Below, one piece after another: positions 25,299 to 33,263 of a DNA stretch of 64,000 nucleotides; position 1 is the stretch's first letter; every line of letters starts with the position of its first letter. The notes beneath the pieces were generated by a model that was given only the letters and a program-made list of their open reading frames with translations, was not told where the DNA came from and did not search any database. Made by a program: the position numbers and the translations under genes. Source of the stretch: Nitrospira moscoviensis (lineage in GTDB: Bacteria; Nitrospirota; Nitrospiria; Nitrospirales; Nitrospiraceae); NCBI RefSeq assembly GCF_001273775.1, contig NZ_CP011801.1:3078001-3142000 (forward strand), written 5' to 3'.

Positions 25299-25398
25299 GG
25301 TTTGTTTGGTTTCTTTGGTTTGTCTGGTTTATCTGGTTAGACCGAGTGCCGTTGCTGGCTCTTCCAACCAAACAAACCAGACAAACCCAACAAACCTC
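25299..25398. repeat. TTTGTTTGGTT-type simple repeat arranged as an inverted repeat
   Basis: The left arm (about 25300-25340) is degenerate GGTTTGTCTGGTTT units. The right arm (about 25365-25398) holds the complementary AACCAAACAAACC units. They form a long imperfect hairpin in the gap between two minus-strand genes. A related tract is at 36547-36604. Confidence 0.65.
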
Positions 25399-25404
25399 TC
25401 CAAC

Positions 25405-26148
25405 TTATCCTTCCGGCGGCTCCGTCTGTCTGCGCCGGCTCAAAAAGAGGAGTGTTCCGACCGTGAGCAGGAACAGCCAGATGGTGGGGCTGCCGTAGGA
25501 CGCATCCGAGAATTCGATCAAGTCGGTCAGCCGGCCGATCAACAGCGACATGCGGGCCATGACCGTATAGCCGAAGGCGGCGCCGAAGGCGATCATGAGA
25601 AACAGGATGCCGGTACGCGCGACGGCCTTGCCGGGCCCATGGTGCTCGACGGAGAAAAAGAAATAGAACAACACCGACGTGACGCCGATCAGGATGATGA
25701 TGGCGTTGAGGTTGCTGGCGTGGTTCAGGATATTGAAGCTGAACGTGACGCCGTCGCCGGTCATGGAGAGCAACGGGCGGACGGTATCTTCGATTTGTTT
25801 CAAAATGAAGGAGGAGATCGTCCGCGGAATGGCCAAGCCGGCCCCGATCCCGACGATCATGGCGAAGGCGTACCGCGACAGCCAGGACGCTTTCGGGACG
25901 TACCGCGTCAGCATCAGCAGGCCGATGATCACGGGGATCAGCAGCGCGAATTCATGGTTCTCAACGATCGGTTTGACGATCAGGTGGACGATCACCGTGT
26001 CGTAGGCTTTGACGATGGTATAGCCCACCGAGACGCCTACATAGAGGTGCTCGGCCAGCTTGAAGAGCGGGTTGTCCTGATAGAGGAACGAGAAAATGAA
26101 GAGGGTGAGCCCCGTCGCCACCCACGCGCCGATGATCGTCGCATCCAT
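25405..26148 (-). CDS. Polytopic membrane protein, last gene of GlmL-like cluster
   Basis: 247 aa. About six or seven hydrophobic helices are visible (WVATGLTLFIFSFLY, FALLIPVIIGLLML, YAFAMIVGIGAGLAI, AIIILIGVTSVLFYFFF, GILFLMIAFGAAFGY, TIWLFLLTVGTLLFL) and a short basic tail (SRRRQTEPPEG). An integral inner-membrane protein of unknown function with no transporter signature I recognise. ATG 26148 lies 2 nt after the previous gene's stop, so it is translationally linked to the cluster. Confidence 0.78.
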   Translation of the reverse strand: MDATIIGAWVATGLTLFIFSFLYQDNPLFKLAEHLYVGVSVGYTIVKAYDTVIVHLIVKPIVENHEFALLIPVIIGLLMLTRYVPKASWLSRYAFAMIVGIGAGLAIPRTISSFILKQIEDTVRPLLSMTGDGVTFSFNILNHASNLNAIIILIGVTSVLFYFFFSVEHHGPGKAVARTGILFLMIAFGAAFGYTVMARMSLLIGRLTDLIEFSDASYGSPTIWLFLLTVGTLLFLSRRRQTEPPEG

Positions 26149-26150
26149 CT

Positions 26151-26990
26151 TCAGCGCCCCTGTCCGAGCCGCCCGGCCCGCCGTGTCGTGAAATAGAAGA
26201 CGTTGCACAACATGACCAGCACGATGATGGCCAGATGGGTGGCCGATTGGGCGTCCATGCCGGCGACGGCGCGACCCTTTTTGCCGACCAGGCTCTCGTA
26301 TTCCGCCGCGCCCCGCAGGCCGCCGATCAAGCCGTTGATCTGCCCGCTGCGCAACAACGGATAGAGGCCGGGCGCGATCACGCCGGTGCAGCCGCCGCCC
26401 AGCTCGAACTTGTATTTGTCCTTCCCGAACACGTACCAGGCTTCCACACCCGGATTCCCGGCTCCCAAGCTGACGGCATAGGCCACGTCCCTCAAGCTGT
26501 TGACCCCGTCGAGCACCGGCTGGCCTTTGGTCGGATGTCCCCCGTAGTCGCTGGGAAACGTCGTGTAGAGGTCCTGCCCCATGTTGATGATCACGGCCGT
26601 CCCGCCGGGGCTCCATCCCAGAAAGATATAATCGACGCCGCGTTCTTTGCCGGCCTCCTTGGCGATGGTGCTGATCAGTTCATCGGCCATCCCGGTTCCC
26701 GAGACCCAGAGCGTCATGCCGATGACGCGCAAGTTCTTGCGAAACGCATGGCGCAGGATCGCAACGGCCTGCGGATGCAGCTCCGGCTTGGAGGCGGGAT
26801 CGAAATCGATCGAGAGGAGAAAGACCGACCGCTCCGGCAGCGACTCGATGTAGTCGTACACCCCGTGGACCTCCGGCGAGATCCTGATCGGCAATCCGAC
26901 CGGATACAGCAGCGGCAGCAGCGTGCAGAGGCCGATCACCAGAAAAATGATCCGCCGGTCGATCTTGAGCATGCGTTCGGCGAAAGTCAT
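26151..26990 (-). CDS. Membrane-anchored alpha/beta protein of GlmL-like cluster
   Basis: 279 aa. An N-terminal transmembrane helix (IIFLVIGLCTLLPLLYPVG) and a C-terminal one (THLAIIVLVMLCNVFYFTT) bracket a soluble alpha/beta domain: YDYIESLPERSVFLLSIDFD, LRVIGMTLWVSGTGMADELI, VDYIFLGWSPGGTAVIINMG, VEAWYVFGKDKYKFELGGGC. The soluble part resembles a Rossmann-like fold, but no catalytic motif is evident. ATG 26990 was chosen over 27059, whose extension comes from the heptamer repeat. Tightly packed with its neighbours. Confidence 0.76.
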   Translation of the reverse strand: MTFAERMLKIDRRIIFLVIGLCTLLPLLYPVGLPIRISPEVHGVYDYIESLPERSVFLLSIDFDPASKPELHPQAVAILRHAFRKNLRVIGMTLWVSGTGMADELISTIAKEAGKERGVDYIFLGWSPGGTAVIINMGQDLYTTFPSDYGGHPTKGQPVLDGVNSLRDVAYAVSLGAGNPGVEAWYVFGKDKYKFELGGGCTGVIAPGLYPLLRSGQINGLIGGLRGAAEYESLVGKKGRAVAGMDAQSATHLAIIVLVMLCNVFYFTTRRAGRLGQGR

Positions 26991-26999
26991 AGCACCGCC

Positions 27000-27088
27000 G
27001 TGACGCGTGACGCGTGATGCGTGACGCGTTGGGATCTCCAGAAAAGCCAGCTCTGACACTCGTCACTAGTCACTTGTCACCCGTCACT
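27000..27088. repeat. Two opposed 7-nt-period repeat tracts
   Basis: 27000-27029 holds TGACGCG-type tandem units, and 27055-27088 holds GTCACTA/GTCACCC-type units of opposite polarity. They fill the gap between two genes of the GlmL-like cluster and could fold into a hairpin. Confidence 0.6.
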
Positions 27089-27734
27089 CTTTCCCGCCCC
27101 CCAGATACGACCGCTCTACGCCGAAGATGATCTTGAACGAGAGAGCCACCGCGCCGAGGCTCACGCCGATGAGGATGGCGCGGCGGACGGAGGCGTTCAG
27201 CACGTTCAAAATCCATTGCGAGACGTCGCCGCTGAGCGGTATCAGATACTCGCCGAGCGGCACGCGGCCCATCATCACGATCATCGCGGCCACCAGCAGC
27301 ACCGCCGCTTCGCGGCTGCGGGCGCGGAACGATCGGTAGGCGGCCGAGGCGATGAAGAAAGCCAGGATGGCGAACATGGTGCCTTGCAGCGGGACCATCA
27401 TGAAGTTGTAGATCCAGCCGAAGGCCGTCATCGCCCCGTCGATACTCTCTTTCCCGTTCGCCCACAGGCCGACGGCGATGGTCCCCAGCATGCCGGCGTA
27501 GAGCACGGCGCTGTACCCCCAGCCCGCTTCCTTGCGCCGGATCTTGGCCGCGTGCTGATGAAAGAGGCTCGTCACGCCCAACACCAGCGCGAAGCCCCCG
27601 ATGATCTGCAGCCACTTGGTCGCGGTGGTCAACATCCGTTCCGACGCCGGGTGCGGCACGTAGTACTGCCCCGCGAACAGGAGGCCGGCGATCATCGTGA
27701 TGAGCAGCGGAAGCCGGCGGCGGAGAAAGATCAT
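27084..27734 (-). CDS. Polytopic membrane protein of GlmL-like cluster
   Basis: 216 aa. Opens MIFLRRRLPLLITMIAGLLF and has about six hydrophobic segments (WLQIIGGFALVLGVTSLF, YAGMLGTIAVGLWA, GTMFAILAFFIASAAY, EAAVLLVAAMIVMMG, AILIGVSLGAVALSFKIIFG). Function unknown. Its start overlaps the stop of the DUF6754-like gene by 4 nt (27731-27734), so the two are translationally coupled and probably interact. No conserved charged pairs in helices were noticed that would mark it as a transporter. Confidence 0.77.
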   Translation of the reverse strand: MIFLRRRLPLLITMIAGLLFAGQYYVPHPASERMLTTATKWLQIIGGFALVLGVTSLFHQHAAKIRRKEAGWGYSAVLYAGMLGTIAVGLWANGKESIDGAMTAFGWIYNFMMVPLQGTMFAILAFFIASAAYRSFRARSREAAVLLVAAMIVMMGRVPLGEYLIPLSGDVSQWILNVLNASVRRAILIGVSLGAVALSFKIIFGVERSYLGGGKE

Positions 27735-29005
27735 TTCAGGTCCTTGAACAGGTCCAGAAACAACTGCGGCCACTCGGCGTGGGTGACCGCGCCGACCGTG
27801 GCCAGCAGGGTGCCGGCCGCGATCACCGACAGGATAAACGCCTTGCCGATGTCCTGCCCGCGCAGCGTGCCGATCTGCACCGGCTCTCTCGACAGATACG
27901 CGCTGGCCGCGTACAGCTCTTCGCCGATCAGCGTGTAGTCGCAGGTCGTGACGAAGAACGGCAACTGGTGATCCGAATCCGTGCCGGCGATCTGGATGGC
28001 GCCGGTGCTGGCGCCGGTTTCCGTCAGCAGCAAGGATTCGGCGAAATAGGAGCCCATAAAGAAGTTCGCCGCGGGCTTCTTGCGGAGCATGATGCCGTCC
28101 ACCGCCGCCGTATAACTGAATTGGTCCGACGTGATGAAGAAATTCGAATCTTCCTTGAAGAGGTCCGGCTTGCCCGCTTCGAGATAAGCCTGTTTGGTGA
28201 TCTCCTGGCAGACGGCCATGGTGATGGGGTCGCGGTGCGGCACCATCAGCTCCGTCTCGTATGACGCGGTCTTTTTGGCGACGCGCCCCAAAATGACGGC
28301 GGCGGCGATGGTGGAGGGATCGCTCATGTCGTGCGCGCCCGTCAGATAGAGGATCGGCTTGCCCAGCTCCGTCGATCGGCCGATGGCTTCGTCCACCGCA
28401 TCGAGGCCGGGAATGCGCCGCAGAAAGATATCGCGCGTTTTGGCCGTGCCGATCGAGTAAAAGACGATCCCGCCGAACAGGAGCGCCAACACGAGGTTGT
28501 TGAGCTCGTTCCAATTCACCCAGTTGGGAGCCGGTGTTCCCTGCAGGACCGGCCCGAAGGCCCGCTGCTCGCCCTGCGCGGCCGCCACGGTGACGGCATA
28601 GGCGGACCCGTCTTGGAGCCCGACCCCCTTCCCATTTCGGATCACGAATTGATGCCGGTCCTTGGCGGCCGGCCTGGTCCACCAGGCGGTCTTGGCATCC
28701 TTCACATAGCGGGTATTGGCGGGAAATTCGGCCACGACCTTCATCGCCGCCGGGTCAGTCACACCCGGCTCGCCCAGCAACACTTGATACCGCATGTCCG
28801 CGCGATCCATCGGACCAGGCGCCCACACCACCGTGAGACTGCTCCCGCCGTCGTTGGGGGTATCGAAGACGCGCACATCTGCCGGGGCGGTCAACATCTC
28901 TTCAGCTGAAGACGGAACCGCCGTGTTCGAGACAGTCGAGGCAATCAATACCAGGCCGATCGCGCCTGCCATCCTACGCTTCACGCTTGACGCTTGGCGC
29001 TTCAC
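27731..29005 (-). CDS. Exported FN3-like / membrane protein (DUF6754-like) of GlmL-like cluster
   Basis: 424 aa. A signal peptide (MAGAIGLVLIASTVSNTAVP) is followed by a fibronectin type III-like domain (PADVRVFDTPNDGGSSLTVV, MRYQVLLGEPGV), then a membrane helix (NNLVLALLFGGIVFYSI). A conserved alpha/beta region comes next (LYLTGAHDMSDPSTIAAAVI, FFITSDQFSYTAAVDGIMLR, QIAGTDSDHQLPFFVTTCDY), and a last helix (AFILSVIAAGTLLATVGAV). I associate this architecture with DUF6754, whose function is unknown. The gene lies 5 nt upstream of the end of the KOW-like gene. Confidence 0.78.
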   Translation of the reverse strand: MKRQASSVKRRMAGAIGLVLIASTVSNTAVPSSAEEMLTAPADVRVFDTPNDGGSSLTVVWAPGPMDRADMRYQVLLGEPGVTDPAAMKVVAEFPANTRYVKDAKTAWWTRPAAKDRHQFVIRNGKGVGLQDGSAYAVTVAAAQGEQRAFGPVLQGTPAPNWVNWNELNNLVLALLFGGIVFYSIGTAKTRDIFLRRIPGLDAVDEAIGRSTELGKPILYLTGAHDMSDPSTIAAAVILGRVAKKTASYETELMVPHRDPITMAVCQEITKQAYLEAGKPDLFKEDSNFFITSDQFSYTAAVDGIMLRKKPAANFFMGSYFAESLLLTETGASTGAIQIAGTDSDHQLPFFVTTCDYTLIGEELYAASAYLSREPVQIGTLRGQDIGKAFILSVIAAGTLLATVGAVTHAEWPQLFLDLFKDLK

Positions 29006-29010
29006 GATCG

Positions 29011-30138
29011 CTACGCCCCTTCGATCACTTCGACGTTCGTTCTCGGAATCACCGCCTTCGAGCCGTCACCGAACTGCACCTCGAGCACCCGCACCTCGCT
29101 CTCCGTCGGAATTTTGTGCAGGTCCGACGGCAGCGCCGACACCTGGCCGATCTTGCCGAACAAGGGATCCCGAATGATGCGGACGGGATCGCCGATGCGG
29201 ATGCCCTCCCGCTCCGCCGGGACTGCGGCGGCGGCAGGACCGGCGCCCTTGCTGGGAACGATGATCTCCGGCCTGATGACCCCGGCACGGATCTGCGTGG
29301 CGCCGGAAATGGAGGCCTGTTCGCCGGCATGGGCGGACAGGAGTTTGAACGTCTTCTGCGCCATCGGGATCGTGCCGAATCCTTCCGTGAGAATCAACGT
29401 GAAGCCGACTTGCTCGGTTCCGGTAATCGCGACGCCGAGATCATACCCCAACAGCGCGCGCAAGTCTTTGTCATGGATGCCGCCGACGACAAGACCCGCA
29501 ATTCCGAGCGCCTTCGCCCGGGTCATGGTCTCCGCCGGCAGAAAGGCGCCTCCCACGACGATCTTGCCCTTCATGTCCGGCTTCAGCTGCGCGGCCGTGA
29601 GCGCCTCATCCGGCGCCCCGACACCGATGACGACTTCGCCGCGGGTTTCGCCGCCGATGCCGAAGATGCCCTGGACGAGGCTGCAGGAGGTCTCGACGAC
29701 GACGCCTTGCTGCGGGATGGTCTCCACCACGATCCCGTCGATATAGCCGAGCACGTCGAGGATGCGGGGCGGCTCGCGCAGCAGAACCTGTCCCGTCACG
29801 GTGGAAATGGACTCCACCGTGCCGCTGACGGGCGATGGAATCTCGGTCTTGAACCATTTGATGAAGGGCTTGTTCTCGGCCAGGATCTCGTCTTTCCGGA
29901 CGGCATCTCCCGCTTTCTTCACCAGATACTCGGTGATCTCGTTCGGCGCCACGCCGAGCTGATTGGCCAAATTGAGCGGATAGACTTTGCCCGGCAACTC
30001 CGCCCGCGCCACCGGCTGGTCGGCCCGTACCGGTTCCCCCTGCCGGACGAGCACGGTCCCGACGAGCGGCAACAGGCGCCGGCGCCGGACCACGGTCCGC
30101 TCGGTGACGGTGAGGCCGGGGGTGTAGGAGTGCGCCAT
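29011..30138 (-). CDS. Lipoyl/biotinyl-like barrel plus KOW-like protein of GlmL-like cluster
   Basis: 375 aa, soluble. An N-terminal region with a carrier-like beta barrel (TEIPSPVSGTVESISTVTGQ, but with no lipoyl- or biotin-accepting MKM lysine) is followed by a GGETRGEVVIGVGAPDE segment and an alpha/beta domain (IVVGGAFLPAETMTRAKALG, GIAGLVVGGIHDKDLRALLG, QVGFTLILTEGFGTIPM). The C-terminus is KOW-like (IRIGDPVRIIRDPLFGKIGQ). It sits directly after the GlmL-like ATPase gene, so it may be the adaptor between ATPase and membrane parts. That role is inference. Confidence 0.75.
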   Translation of the reverse strand: MAHSYTPGLTVTERTVVRRRRLLPLVGTVLVRQGEPVRADQPVARAELPGKVYPLNLANQLGVAPNEITEYLVKKAGDAVRKDEILAENKPFIKWFKTEIPSPVSGTVESISTVTGQVLLREPPRILDVLGYIDGIVVETIPQQGVVVETSCSLVQGIFGIGGETRGEVVIGVGAPDEALTAAQLKPDMKGKIVVGGAFLPAETMTRAKALGIAGLVVGGIHDKDLRALLGYDLGVAITGTEQVGFTLILTEGFGTIPMAQKTFKLLSAHAGEQASISGATQIRAGVIRPEIIVPSKGAGPAAAAVPAEREGIRIGDPVRIIRDPLFGKIGQVSALPSDLHKIPTESEVRVLEVQFGDGSKAVIPRTNVEVIEGA

Positions 30139-30150
30139 AGTGTCAAGAAA

Positions 30151-30240
30151 GTGATGAGCGATCGGTGATGAGTGATGAACGGGGCGAGTAAAAAGATTGT
30201 TCGGTTCTTTTACTCATCACTCATCACTCATCACTGATCA
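30151..30240. repeat. Hairpin built from GTGATGA/TCATCAC heptamers between two cluster genes
   Basis: The left arm carries GTGATGA units (30151-30178), the right arm TCATCAC units (30215-30240), and the core is GAGTAAAA (30186-30193) pairing with TTTTACTC (30208-30215). In RNA from the minus strand this is a long stem-loop between the GlmL-like and KOW-like genes. It could cause partial termination or mRNA processing, or simply be a mobile repeat. Confidence 0.6.
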
Positions 30241-32078
30241 CAAGTCGGATACAATCCGACAGCGTTGAACCACTTCGTGAGCGCCGCCACCCGCGCCGCA
30301 TCGTCCTTCGGCAATTGGAGCGGGCGCCCCCGGCCGTCCAAGAGCAGGCCCACGACGCCGCCGTGGACTTCGCGCGTGACCGCGGCGCCCGGACCGGCGC
30401 CGGCGTTCACCGTCTTCGCCGGCTTCAGCGTCACGGAAGCCTTCTTGCCGAGCTCAAGGGGGTATCGCTTCAGATCGCCGTACTTCAATGGCTCGCGCAC
30501 GGTCCGGCCGTCCGGAAACGCGATCTCGCACTCGGCGCAGACCTCGCCCTCTTGACCCTGCCCGATCGGCGCGACACAGGTTCCCAAATAGATCATGCAG
30601 TCCCGGACGAACACATCCGTCGCCGCCTTTTCGTCGATGGTGGAGAGCACCCCGAGGTGGGGCATCATGAAAATGCTGTCGACCGAGAGCATGGTGAAGC
30701 CCAGCGGCTCGTAGGCGTCCACCATCATCAGCATGGATTGGATGCGGCGCGGCGCATGGGACAGGATGCCGCCGCTGCCGACGATCAAGTCCAACTTCAG
30801 CATGTCGATCAGCGTCCTCCCCGACTGCTGTTGTTCGAACACGTCGGAAATCGTCCGCTCCTGCTGCACGCCCTTGAGCGCCGTCGCGAGCGACTTGTGA
30901 TGGATCAGCGCCAGGCGCAGGGCTTCGCGGGAGATCGCATGCTCGATTTGCAGCTCGTCGAGCGTCTGCGGGATCGTCGTCGGCCGCACCATCTTGTTTT
31001 TGATGCGATTGCGCAGCGCCTGCTCGTCGATGGTGAACGGCACCCAGCGCATGATGTTCGCAAGCCCGGCCTCGGCCAGCACGTTGGAAATACTGTAGGA
31101 CATGCCGAGGTTCGCGCTGACCGTGCGGTTGAAGACGCCGCCGAAGACCGAAAAGACGTCCGTGGTGGCGCCGCCGATATCGACGCCGATCAGATTCAAG
31201 CGCTCTCGTTTCGCGATCGTCTCCATGATGACGCCCACGGCCGCCGGCGTCGGCATGATCGGAGCGCCGGCCATGTCGATCAGCTTCTTGTAGCCGGGCG
31301 CCTGCTGCATCACGTGTTCGAGAAACACATCGTGAATTTTGTCCCTGGCCGGCGCCAGGTTCTCCCGCTCCAACACCGGCCGGATGTTCTCGGTGATCAC
31401 CAGCGCCGTCTTGTCCCCCAAGACGCTCGCGATCTGCGGGCGCGCGTCTTTGTTCCCGGCGTAGATCAAGGGCAGCTTGTACGTCGCGCCGAAGCGCGGC
31501 CGCGGCTCCGCCGCCGCGACGTATTCCGCCATCTCGACGACGTGCGTGACGGCCCCGCCGTCCGTCCCGCCGGACATGAGAATCATGTCCGGCCGCATGG
31601 ATCGGATGCGCTCGATCTTTTCGTGCGGCAGCCGGCCGTCGTTGGACGCCAGCACGTCGATGACGATCGCGCCCGCCCCCAACGCGGCCCGCTGCGCGCT
31701 TTCGCCCGTCATGTTCTGCACCACGCCGGTCACCATCATCTGCAGCCCGCCGCCGGCGCTGCTCGTGGAGATGTAGATGTCCACCCCGGTCTTGGGATCG
31801 CCCTGCGCGGCCCGGTTCGGCGTGATGATCCGGTCGCCGTCGAGGATCTTCCGGCCGGACAGCTCTTCGATCTCGGCGATGGCGTTCAACACGCCCCGCG
31901 TCACGTCCTCGAACGGAGCTTCGACGGTCGTCGGCGCCTCGCCGCGATAGGTCTGCCGATATTCATCGCCGATTTTTTCGATGAGGATCGCCTTGGTGGT
32001 CGTGCTGCCGCAGTCGGTCGCGACGATCACGGTCAAGGGAGGGGCGGGACTGTCCGGGGCGCCGGGCACAGCCGTCAT
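30231..32078 (-). CDS. GlmL/MutL-family ASKHA ATPase (glutamate mutase L-like)
   Basis: 615 aa. Actin/Hsp70/sugar-kinase fold: phosphate-1 motif VIVATDCGSTTTKAILIEKI (about residues 17-36) and phosphate-2 motif LIGVDIGGATTDVFSVFGG. It matches the GlmL/MutL family, named from clostridial glutamate mutase clusters, where it is thought to act as a reactivase-like chaperone. Here no glutamate mutase or B12-binding subunit is nearby, and its partners are membrane proteins, so another role is likely. Two Cys-rich bits (IYLGTCVA, EVCAECEIAF) lie near the C-terminus. It overlaps the small upstream gene by 4 nt. Confidence 0.87.
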   Translation of the reverse strand: MTAVPGAPDSPAPPLTVIVATDCGSTTTKAILIEKIGDEYRQTYRGEAPTTVEAPFEDVTRGVLNAIAEIEELSGRKILDGDRIITPNRAAQGDPKTGVDIYISTSSAGGGLQMMVTGVVQNMTGESAQRAALGAGAIVIDVLASNDGRLPHEKIERIRSMRPDMILMSGGTDGGAVTHVVEMAEYVAAAEPRPRFGATYKLPLIYAGNKDARPQIASVLGDKTALVITENIRPVLERENLAPARDKIHDVFLEHVMQQAPGYKKLIDMAGAPIMPTPAAVGVIMETIAKRERLNLIGVDIGGATTDVFSVFGGVFNRTVSANLGMSYSISNVLAEAGLANIMRWVPFTIDEQALRNRIKNKMVRPTTIPQTLDELQIEHAISREALRLALIHHKSLATALKGVQQERTISDVFEQQQSGRTLIDMLKLDLIVGSGGILSHAPRRIQSMLMMVDAYEPLGFTMLSVDSIFMMPHLGVLSTIDEKAATDVFVRDCMIYLGTCVAPIGQGQEGEVCAECEIAFPDGRTVREPLKYGDLKRYPLELGKKASVTLKPAKTVNAGAGPGAAVTREVHGGVVGLLLDGRGRPLQLPKDDAARVAALTKWFNAVGLYPTCDQ

Positions 32079-32428
32079 CGTGCCGACTTCGCCTCGATCA
32101 GCGCAATCAAGCGCGTGACGGTATCGCGGCGTTCGAGGAGACGAGCGACCTGTTGCACTTCCCGGGCTTGAAACGCGAGATCGATGATGGGGGTGAAGAA
32201 GTGCAGGGCTTGGCTCCCGAGAAAATTCATGGGGCCGAGGGATTCCAGAAACACGACGGCCGGCGCCGCCATCCTGCGCGCCACGATGGCGCCGGCGACA
32301 CGATCCAGGAGCGCAGCGTCCTCGGAGGACAACGGTGGCGGGTCGGTATGGGCGGCGAAGGCGTGGTGCAGGCCGGCCCGAAGCCGATTCAGCTTCTTCC
32401 CGATCGTTTCTCGCGTGGAAGGGTGCAT
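32075..32428 (-). CDS. Small first-gene protein of GlmL-like cluster (117 aa)
   Basis: Helical, soluble; the best-conserved-looking part is ARRMAAPAVVFLESLGPMNF then LGSQALHFFTPII. ATG 32428 was chosen because a near-consensus promoter (32466-32494) overlaps the longer candidate starts at 32494 and 32467, which would lie at or upstream of the transcription start. Its stop overlaps the GlmL-like start (ATGA). I recall small proteins with a similar APAVxFLES motif beside GlmL-like genes in other bacteria, but this needs a database check. Confidence 0.72.
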   Translation of the reverse strand: MHPSTRETIGKKLNRLRAGLHHAFAAHTDPPPLSSEDAALLDRVAGAIVARRMAAPAVVFLESLGPMNFLGSQALHFFTPIIDLAFQAREVQQVARLLERRDTVTRLIALIEAKSAR

Positions 32429-32465
32429 CAGGACCTGTGAGAACGGACCAACGACGAGCGAAGGC

Positions 32466-32494
32466 ATTATATGAAGCGGTCCGAGGAGAGTCAA
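32466..32494 (-). promoter_or_regulatory. Sigma70 promoter of the GlmL-like cluster
   Basis: Minus strand: TTGACT (32489-32494), 17-nt spacer, TATAAT (32466-32471). This is a near-perfect consensus promoter with a predicted start of transcription near 32459, and it sets the start codon choice for the first gene. Confidence 0.75.
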
Positions 32495-32541
32495 TTCAAC
32501 GCACCCGCCGTTTCTTGACAGCGGCCTCGAAATTCAAGAGG

Positions 32542-32973
32542 ATGCGCCGCGTGAGTACAAGAGAACAGAACGAGCGGAAATTTTCTCATTGGCAGGACTC
32601 GCCAAATGGCGAAAGGCGGTACTGGCTCGACATCCACAGCAGTCTGGGTGGAAGGCACGCTATGTCAAAGAGGTGGACGCCAAGGAAATGACCCTCCGCT
32701 TCTATCAGGAAATTATGACGAAACCGGCAATCTGGTTGAGGTCCATCATAAGTATCCGATAGACTTAGCCCGCATTATTCATGAGCGCTTCTGCTGCAAT
32801 CGCCGATCCGCTGCTGCGACGAGCCTTCGGCCGGCGGGCTCGCCCCTCAGACCCTCCACGTACTGCACGAGTACGCGTCGGGTCCTCAGGGCTCCGCGCG
32901 CCGGTCTCGCGACGCGGCTCCGCGATTTCGCGACGAACCGTCATGAATAATGCGGGTTAGGACATCGGAAGGT
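32542..32973 (+). pseudogene. Small conserved gene broken by two frameshifts and a MITE insertion
   Basis: Reads RKFSHWQDSPNGERRYWLDI in frame 1, then GWKARYVKEVDAKEMTLRFY in a second frame, then DETGNLVEVHHKYPID in a third: two frameshifts, the second consistent with loss of one base near 32713. A 188-bp element interrupts the next codons. Removing the element and one TTAG copy restores YPIDLGHRKV-stop, ending at 32973. I recall a small family with this pattern, usually paired with the type of gene that follows at 32982. Intact function unknown. Confidence 0.72.
32769..32956. mobile_element. 188-bp MITE-like element with 16-bp TIRs and TTAG target duplication
   Basis: Ends are perfect inverted repeats: CCCGCATTATTCATGA at 32769-32784 and its reverse complement at 32941-32956. 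Both sides carry the direct repeat TTAG (32765-32768 and 32957-32960). The interior is non-coding with further palindromes (for example CGTACT-GCACG-AGTACG). Excision in silico restores the reading frame of the host gene end, which is strong evidence for insertion. No transposase is present, so mobilisation must be in trans. Confidence 0.85.
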
Positions 32974-32981
32974 ATGACGGC

Positions 32982-33245
32982 ATGAAACGGATTACTCGCG
33001 AGACTGTGGCTGGGCAACTTTCCGCCTACCTGCGGCACGAACTCCCGTTAGCGAATTTGGTGGACTGGGCAGAATCGGCCTTAATGGAGGGTGAGTTTGA
33101 TCCATCGCATGTGTCCGCTATTCGCGATGCGGTAGCTCGAATCGGCGTGGCCGACGTGCGCGCGTTCGGATTGACGTGGGAAGACTGCGAACAACTCCTC
33201 GACCGACTCGGCTACTCCGCCCACGTCAGCATCACGGCCCGCTAG
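32982..33245 (+). CDS. Small helical protein, partner of the disrupted gene (87 aa)
   Basis: MKRITRETVAGQLSAYLRHE, LANLVDWAESALMEGEFDP, then IGVADVRAFGLTWEDCEQLL. I recognise the overall pattern as a small bacterial family found immediately downstream of genes like the pseudogene before it (9-nt gap), but no function is known to me. The two-gene arrangement resembles a toxin-antitoxin or accessory pair; with its partner broken, it is a candidate orphan. Soluble, complete and without frameshifts. Confidence 0.72.
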   Translation: MKRITRETVAGQLSAYLRHELPLANLVDWAESALMEGEFDPSHVSAIRDAVARIGVADVRAFGLTWEDCEQLLDRLGYSAHVSITAR

Positions 33246-33263
33246 CCTGCCGGCGATACCCCT

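Noticed and set aside
30315-32171. 618-residue plus-strand open frame
   Set aside because: Shadow of the GlmL-like ATPase gene; His/Arg/Gly-biased and without motifs.
32429-32494. Longer starts for the first gene of the GlmL-like cluster
   Set aside because: They overlap the consensus promoter -35/-10, so would not be within the transcript.
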